From the NCBI RefSeq assembly GCF_014109725.1, contig NZ_CP058554.1, positions 3,472,001-3,536,000 on the forward strand: a stretch of DNA of 64,000 nucleotides, written 5' to 3'. Within the stretch, counting starts at the first letter, position 1; each line of letters begins with the position of its first letter. The stretch is from Comamonas piscis (GTDB lineage Bacteria > Pseudomonadota > Gammaproteobacteria > Burkholderiales > Burkholderiaceae_C). This document shows, piece by piece, positions 59,455-64,000 of the stretch. The translations under genes and the position numbers were made by a program. Under the pieces are notes generated by a model that saw only the letters and a list, made by a program, of their open reading frames with translations, was not told the DNA's origin and ran no database searches.

Positions 59455-60210
59455 ATGCCATTCCCTCTTGATTTTCGTGCCCAGGCCATGGTGCTGGCCG
59501 CCGGCCGTGGCGAGCGCATGCGCCCGCTGACCGACCACACCCCCAAGCCCCTACTGCCCGTGCAAGGCAAGCCGCTGATGCAGCACAGCATGGAGCAACT
59601 GGCCCGCGCCGGTGTGCAGCGCCTGGTCATCAACACCGGCTGGTTGGGCCAGCAAGTGGCCGATGCCTGGCCCGCAGCACCCGCCGTTGCCCAGCTGGGT
59701 GGCGAGCAGCTGCAGATCGCCTACTCCCGCGAGGACCTGGACTTTGGCGGCGGCATCGAAACCAGCGGTGGCATCAGCCGCGCCTTGCCCGCGCTGGACG
59801 ATGCCTTCTGGCTGGTCTCGGGCGATGTGTTTATCCCCGGCTTTCCGTTTGATGAGGCGCTGCGCCAGCGCTTTGCGCAGAGCGATGATCTGGCACACCT
59901 CTGGCTGGTGCCCAATGCGCTCCACCACCCCCGGGGCGATTTCGTGCTGACGGACGAGGGCCGGGCCGAGAACCCAACCGCCGATGACCCACGCCCGCGC
60001 CTGACCTACTGCTCGGTCGCGCTGCTGAAAAAAGCGCTGTTCAGCGCCCCCTACTGCGATATCCCCCCCGGCAACCCCCAGGGCAGCAAGATGCCGCTGG
60101 TGCAGCAGTTGCGCGCGGCCATGCAGGCGGGCCGCTGCAGCGCCAGCCGCTATGACGGCCGCTGGGTCGATGTCGGCACGGTGGAGCGGCTGCAAGCCCT
60201 CAACCCCTGA
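59455..60210 (+). CDS. murU: N-acetylmuramate 1-phosphate uridylyltransferase MurU
   Basis: A 251-residue nucleotidyltransferase with the motif AMVLAAGRGERMRPLTDHTP and the substrate segment PKPLLPVQGKPL. VSGDVF holds the metal-binding aspartate, and the end RWVDVGTVERL is typical of MurU rather than glucose-1-phosphate enzymes. MurU makes UDP-MurNAc in the cell-wall recycling bypass, which confers fosfomycin tolerance. The kinase partner amgK is not next to it here. Confidence 0.88.
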   Translation: MPFPLDFRAQAMVLAAGRGERMRPLTDHTPKPLLPVQGKPLMQHSMEQLARAGVQRLVINTGWLGQQVADAWPAAPAVAQLGGEQLQIAYSREDLDFGGGIETSGGISRALPALDDAFWLVSGDVFIPGFPFDEALRQRFAQSDDLAHLWLVPNALHHPRGDFVLTDEGRAENPTADDPRPRLTYCSVALLKKALFSAPYCDIPPGNPQGSKMPLVQQLRAAMQAGRCSASRYDGRWVDVGTVERLQALNP

Positions 60211-60286
60211 GGCTTTCTGGTCACGTACCCTTCCCTTTTCTGCGGGTTTCAAGCAGCCACTCTGTCGACACGGTGACAGGGTGGGC

Positions 60287-60302
60287 GACATTTGCAAATG
60301 TC
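60287..60302. promoter_or_regulatory. 16-bp palindrome upstream of the TRAP operon
   Basis: GACATTTGCAAATGTC is a perfect palindrome without a spacer, about 200 bp upstream of dctP. It is probably an operator for a dimeric regulator such as a GntR-family protein. The regulator is not in the window. Confidence 0.5.
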
Positions 60303-60352
60303 TCTATTTATAAATTTTAATTATTTATCAAGTAGTTAGATATGCATGCGCT

Positions 60353-60371
60353 GCGAGTGAAATCCACTCGC
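60353..60371. promoter_or_regulatory. inverted repeat GCGAGTG-N5-CACTCGC
   Basis: A perfect 7-bp inverted repeat with a 5-nt centre, 51 bp downstream of the first palindrome and about 118 bp upstream of dctP. It has no T-tract and could be an operator or a leader hairpin. Confidence 0.45.
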
Positions 60372-60488
60372 CGCATAACATCATAAAAACCCCAATACCG
60401 ATTGGCCCAGGCTTGCCCACAATGCAAAACGCATGCGGTCCGCCGCAAGCGCCTATAAAACCATTCGGCTCAGCCGGGGAGACAAGTC

Positions 60489-61466
60489 ATGCAGATGAAG
60501 AAGTTGGCATGGGGTATTGGGGTGGCGATGGGCCTGATGGCCGCAGGCCCTGCGTTGGCACAGACGACGATGCGCATCAGCATCTCGGTCGCCCAGAACT
60601 CGCACCAGGGCGTAGCGATCGACACCTTTGCCAAAGAGGTGGAGCAGCGTACGGGCGGGCGCTACAAGGTCCAGACCTTCTACAACGGCTCCCTGGGCGG
60701 CGAGCGCGAATCGATTGAAGCGGTGCAGCTGGGCACGCAAGAGCTGGCCTTCAGCTCCAGCGGCCCGGTGCCCAACTTTGTGCCCGAGACCAAGATCCTC
60801 GACGTGCCCTTCCTGTTCCGCGACAAGGCCCATGCCCGCGCCGTGCTCGATGGCCCTATCGGCAATGAGTTGCTGGCCAAGTTCGACGGCAAGGGCTTCA
60901 AGGCTCTCGCCTGGGCCGAGAACGGCTTCCGCCACATGACCAACTCCAAGCGCGCGATCAACAGCCCCGATGACACCAAGGGCCTGAAGATCCGCACCAT
61001 GGAGAACCCGGTACACATCCAGGCCTACAAGGCGCTGGGCATCATCACCACGCCGATGGCGTTCCCAGAAGTATTCACCGCGCTGCAGCAGGGCACGGTC
61101 GATGGCCAAGAGAATCCGCTGCCCGTCATCACCTCGGCCAAGTTCGACCAGGTGCAAAAGCACCTGAGCCTGACCGGCCACGTGTACTCGCCCTGCATTC
61201 TGGTGATGAACAAGGCCAGCTACGACAAGCTGAGCGCCGAAGACAAGACCGCCTTTGTGCAAGCCGCCCAGGCTGCCACCAAGGCCAACCGCGCCCGTGT
61301 GGACCAGGACGACGCCAATGGCGTGGCCGAGCTGCGCGCCAAGGGCATGCAGGTGGTGGAGAACGTCGACAAGGCCAAGTTTGTCGCCACCTTGACGAAG
61401 ACCAATGCCGACTTTGAAAAGCAGTTCGGCAAGGCCAACCTCGACCGCATCCGCAACTTCCAGTAA
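60489..61466 (+). CDS. dctP: TRAP transporter substrate-binding protein DctP
   Basis: A 325-residue periplasmic DctP-family receptor with a signal peptide ending AAGPALAQ. Visible features include the conserved arginine in GLKIRTMENPVHIQAYKALG, the segment MAFPEVFTALQQGTVDGQEN, and SLTGHVYSP. It captures a carboxylate-type ligand for DctQM. GGGGAGACAA lies just upstream of the ATG. The exact ligand is unknown. Confidence 0.93.
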   Translation: MQMKKLAWGIGVAMGLMAAGPALAQTTMRISISVAQNSHQGVAIDTFAKEVEQRTGGRYKVQTFYNGSLGGERESIEAVQLGTQELAFSSSGPVPNFVPETKILDVPFLFRDKAHARAVLDGPIGNELLAKFDGKGFKALAWAENGFRHMTNSKRAINSPDDTKGLKIRTMENPVHIQAYKALGIITTPMAFPEVFTALQQGTVDGQENPLPVITSAKFDQVQKHLSLTGHVYSPCILVMNKASYDKLSAEDKTAFVQAAQAATKANRARVDQDDANGVAELRAKGMQVVENVDKAKFVATLTKTNADFEKQFGKANLDRIRNFQ

Positions 61467-61639
61467 GCCCTGCGCCCCAAGCGGTGCCGTCGCTGAGCCG
61501 CCGGCCCGCTGGATCGCAGCTCCTCCTTTGGTACCCAGCCGCTGCTGACGCCCCACCAGGCGCCAGCCGCTGTTGTGTCAACACGCGCAAGGAGGGTGGA
61601 TTCTTGGCGGCACTGCAGCCGCCTGTCCACCCGCTCACC

Positions 61640-62134
61640 ATGAAAAACGCCTTTCTCAATTTTGAGCGCTGGACATCGGGCATCGCCATGGCCGGCGCCT
61701 GCCTGATGCTGGCCATCGCATCCGTGCTGGGCATGTTCCAGATCCTCACCCGCTTCGTGCTGGAGCAGCCCGCCGAATGGACCGAAGTGCTGATCCGCTT
61801 CAGCCTCATCTGGATGGTCTTCCTGGCCATACCCATGGCCTTCCGCCAGGGTGCAATGGTCAGCGTCGATGTCTTGAAACGCTGGGCACCCCCTGCCATG
61901 CGCCGCCTGCTCAGCGGCTTTGTCTGCGTCGCCACGCTGGTGCTACTGGCCGTGCTGATCTGGTGGGGCTGGGACTATGCGCGCCGGGGCGGCGTGCAGA
62001 CCATGGCCGGGTTGGAATCGCTGTCCATGTTCTGGGCCTACCTGGCCGTGCCCGTCGGTGCCATATTTGCCGTATTCGGCGTCATCGGCAACCTGCTGGA
62101 ACCCCAAAATACTGAACTGGAGAACGCGCAATGA
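61640..62134 (+). CDS. dctQ: TRAP transporter small permease DctQ
   Basis: A 164-residue membrane protein with four helices of the DctQ type. The conserved arginine/glutamate pattern is seen in ILTRFVLEQPAEWTEVL, and SVDVLKRW follows. The ATG at 61640 is chosen by similarity; the 173-bp gap after dctP contains no gene. Its stop overlaps the dctM start by 4 bp. Confidence 0.92.
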   Translation: MKNAFLNFERWTSGIAMAGACLMLAIASVLGMFQILTRFVLEQPAEWTEVLIRFSLIWMVFLAIPMAFRQGAMVSVDVLKRWAPPAMRRLLSGFVCVATLVLLAVLIWWGWDYARRGGVQTMAGLESLSMFWAYLAVPVGAIFAVFGVIGNLLEPQNTELENAQ

Positions 62135-63405
62135 CCGCCGTGATGCTTTCCACGATGGTGCTGTGCTTTGCGTTCACCGTCTCTGTTGCCGTCTCCATCG
62201 GCCTGGCGTCCATCCTGGGTATCCAGGCCAGCAATGCCAATATGCTCATCTCCGTCAAAGAGATGTTTGGCGCCATCAACAAATTTCCGCTGGCGGCCAT
62301 TCCCTTCTTCATTCTGGCCGGTAACCTGATGGAGACCGGCGGCATCTCGCGCCGACTGGTGGAGTTTGCCAAAAGCATTGTGGGCGGCATCCAGGGCGGC
62401 TTGCCGATGACCTGCGTGCTCACCTGCATGATCTTTGCCGCCGTCTCCGGCTCCTCGGTCGCCACCACCTTTGCGATTGGCGCCATCCTGATCCCGGCGC
62501 TCATCAAGCACGGCTACCCCAAGAGCTATGCCGCCGCGCTGCAAGCCACCAGTGCCGAGCTGGGCGTGATTATTCCGCCATCCATCCCGATGATTCTCTA
62601 CGGCGTCAGCGCCGAGGTGTCGATTGGTGAGCTGTTCATCGCCGGCGTTGGGCCGGGCTTGTTCATCAGTGCGATGCTGATGTTCTTTGTCTGGGCCTAC
62701 TGCAAGTACAAGGGCTGGGGCAAAAACGATGGCGAGGGCCGGCTGGGTTTTGGCAAGGCCTCGCTGCAAGCCGGCTGGGCACTGCTGATGCCGGTCATCA
62801 TTCTGGGCGGTATCTATGGCGGTGTCTTCACCCCCACCGAAGCCTCGGCCGTGGCCGTGTTCTACGCGCTGGTGGTGGGCATGCTGATCTACCGCGAAAT
62901 CAAGATCCGTGACCTGTATGCGATCTTCCGCAAATCGGCAATCTCCTCGTCGATCATCATGTTCATCATCGCCAATGCCGGGCTGTTCGCGTTCCTGATC
63001 ACGCGCGCCGGTGTGCCCGATGCGATTGGCCGCTGGCTCGAAGAAGTGCTGCAAAGCCCGGCCATGTTCCTGCTGGGCGTCAATGCCGCGCTGTTCATCA
63101 TCGGCATGTTCATCGAGACCAGCGCCGCCATCATCGTGCTGGCCCCGATCCTGGCGCCCGTCGCTATGCACTTTGGCATCGACCCGGTGCATTTCGGCCT
63201 GATCATGGTGGTAAACCTGGCGCTGGGCATGATCACGCCGCCATTTGGCGTCAACCTGTTTGCCGCCTGTACTGTGGCCCGAATATCGCTGGACCAGATC
63301 ATGAAACACCTGCTTCCCTTTGCCGGGGTGATCTTGCTGTGCCTGATGGTGATCACCTATGTGCCGGGCATATCGCTGGCGCTGCGCGATCTGGTCTACC
63401 GCTGA
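62131..63405 (+). CDS. dctM: TRAP transporter large permease DctM
   Basis: A 424-residue membrane protein with about 12 helices, the channel-forming subunit. Family regions are IPFFILAGNLMETGG, VSGSSVATTFAIG, VIIPPSIPMILYG and GVFTPTEASAVAVFYAL. It transports the ligand bound by DctP, driven by a sodium gradient. It is translationally coupled to dctQ and ends the operon. Confidence 0.95.
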   Translation: MTAVMLSTMVLCFAFTVSVAVSIGLASILGIQASNANMLISVKEMFGAINKFPLAAIPFFILAGNLMETGGISRRLVEFAKSIVGGIQGGLPMTCVLTCMIFAAVSGSSVATTFAIGAILIPALIKHGYPKSYAAALQATSAELGVIIPPSIPMILYGVSAEVSIGELFIAGVGPGLFISAMLMFFVWAYCKYKGWGKNDGEGRLGFGKASLQAGWALLMPVIILGGIYGGVFTPTEASAVAVFYALVVGMLIYREIKIRDLYAIFRKSAISSSIIMFIIANAGLFAFLITRAGVPDAIGRWLEEVLQSPAMFLLGVNAALFIIGMFIETSAAIIVLAPILAPVAMHFGIDPVHFGLIMVVNLALGMITPPFGVNLFAACTVARISLDQIMKHLLPFAGVILLCLMVITYVPGISLALRDLVYR

Positions 63406-63428
63406 TTCTGATCACTACCAGCTTCCCG

Positions 63429-63453
63429 GCCACCGCCAGTCGGTGGCTTTTTT
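63429..63453 (+). terminator. terminator of the TRAP operon
   Basis: GCCACCG and CGGTGGC form a 7-bp stem with a 5-nt loop, followed by six T residues, 24 bp after dctM. Confidence 0.92.
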
Positions 63454-63498
63454 ACGTGCCGGACGGCCCTTTTGCAGGCGCAAGCGGCCAGTTGCCGC

Positions 63499-63504
63499 TA
63501 AAAT
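63499..63504 (+). promoter_or_regulatory. -10 box of the gcvT riboswitch transcript
   Basis: TAAAAT lies just upstream of the first aptamer. The best -35 candidate is not at the ideal distance, so the promoter is a partial match. Confidence 0.45.
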
Positions 63505-63507
63505 CTC

Positions 63508-63748
63508 GGCAGTCAGGAGAGAGTCGCCCCCGTTGTCCCCCAACGCGCAGCGCGGCCGCCGAAGGCGCAGGCTACTGCCAATGCAGCTGCCGAACGCTCA
63601 GGCAAAAGGACTGGCCCCGCCGCGCAGCATATGCCTGCCCGGCGTTCCCAGCTGGAGAGAGGTGGCGCTTGGACGCCATCCACCGAAGGAGCAAGCCCCC
63701 TGGCCTCGAAGCGGCGGGTGAATCTCTCAGGTAAAGCGGACAGCAGGG
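63508..63748 (+). ncRNA. tandem glycine riboswitch
   Basis: Two glycine aptamers lie in series upstream of gcvT. The first has GGAGAGAG (about 63516), GCCGAAGGCGCAGG and CGCTCAGGCAAAAGGAC. The second has GGAGAGAGG (about 63653), CACCGAAGGAGCAAG and CTCTCAGGTAAAGCGGAC. These are the conserved cores. Tandem glycine riboswitches commonly activate glycine-cleavage genes when glycine is abundant, and the neighbour is gcvT. Confidence 0.93.
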
Positions 63749-63796
63749 CAAACAGCATGCAACCGGCAACGGCTGCATGCCTTGTTATTTGCCCTG
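63744..63796 (+). promoter_or_regulatory. expression platform between the glycine riboswitch and gcvT
   Basis: CAGGGCAAA (63744-63752) can pair with TTTGCCCTG (63788-63796), enclosing an inner hairpin GCATGCA/TGCATGC. The right arm ends at the first G of the gcvT ribosome binding site, so the fold would control access to it. No terminator T-tract is seen, which favours translational control. Confidence 0.65.
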
Positions 63797-63804
63797 GAGA
63801 ATCC

Positions 63805-64000
63805 ATGTCCGCCACCGCATCCGCCCTGCTGACCACCCCTTTGAATGCCCTGCACATCGAGCTGGGCGCCCGCATGGTGCCCTTTGCCGGCTATTCCATG
63901 CCCGTGCAATACCCCCAAGGCCTGATGGACGAGCACAAGCACACCCGCACGGCGGCCGGCCTGTTCGATGTCTCCCACATGGGCCAGCTGCGCCTGATCG
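63805..64000 (+). CDS. gcvT: aminomethyltransferase GcvT (glycine cleavage T protein), N-terminal part
   Basis: The first 65 codons are present; the gene continues past the right edge. The start reads MSATASALLTTPLNALHIEL, then the GcvT pattern GARMVPFAGYSMPVQYPQG and AGLFDVSHMGQ. T protein transfers the methylene group of glycine to tetrahydrofolate in the glycine cleavage system. GGAGA lies upstream of the ATG. The tandem glycine riboswitch controls it. Confidence 0.95.
   Translation, partial: MSATASALLTTPLNALHIELGARMVPFAGYSMPVQYPQGLMDEHKHTRTAAGLFDVSHMGQLRLI

Overview
The window is chromosomal DNA from a betaproteobacterium of the order Burkholderiales, most likely Comamonadaceae and Comamonas-like. 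The grounds are high GC content, the gene orders rimP-nusA-infB-rbfA-truB-typA and folC-SPOR-cvpA-purF-metZ, a phasin gene, Bug/TctC and TRAP solute receptors, and AGGAGACA-type ribosome binding sites. It is almost entirely core and housekeeping sequence. I see no phage, transposase, integrase or CRISPR array.

Layout. Positions 1-6640 (minus strand) hold the translation and transcription factor operon, from a strong promoter at 6615-6643 through rimP, nusA, infB, rbfA and truB into typA. An intrinsic terminator lies just after the promoter in the leader. Positions 6680-9730 hold a thioredoxin-like protein, the co-chaperone pair cbpA-cbpM, a 56-residue basic protein and a lipocalin. Positions 9740-17840 carry two ABC systems on the minus strand: a livG-livF ATPase pair without permeases, and the peptide importer yejABEF, which has an opposite-strand DUF2127 membrane gene wedged between yejB and yejE. 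Next come fabI (+) and copA (-), the latter with a MerR/CueR-type promoter. Positions 21600-33540 (minus) hold an ankyrin protein, tatD, a PilZ protein, holB, tmk, an SSB-like protein, an MFS transporter, rmuC, a 2-hydroxyacid dehydrogenase, a NhaD-type antiporter, pncB and a thioesterase.

Positions 33700-36910 (plus) hold a phasin gene whose promoter is flanked by two mirror-image 16-bp sites, a candidate small RNA, an iron-transport binding protein and a short-chain dehydrogenase. Positions 36983-38459 hold eleven tRNA genes (Ala-GGC, Glu-TTC and Asp-GTC in repeating sets) directly downstream of gltX. Positions 38523-45690 (minus) run folC, a SPOR protein, cvpA, purF, metZ and gltX. Positions 45737-51017 hold a Spx/ArsC-like reductase, a glycine-zipper protein, ppnP, argG, a cupin and aceA. 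Positions 51435-55647 hold an EamA transporter, a SWIB-domain protein and a Fur-type iron operon, bfd-(24-aa peptide)-tonB-exbB-exbD. The right end carries a Bug receptor, hemP with its own Fur box, an Lrp regulator, a sterol-desaturase-like protein, murU, a TRAP transporter, and a tandem glycine riboswitch in front of gcvT, which runs off the window.

The genes interact in several ways. The nus operon, gltX and the tRNA array supply translation. The bfd-tonB-exbBD operon, hemP and the Fe(III)-binding protein form a dispersed iron regulon. The phasin and the short-chain dehydrogenase fit carbon-storage and acyl metabolism. The least explained elements are non-coding: the small RNA at about 34580-34682, the rimP leader, and several uncatalogued palindromes in promoter regions.
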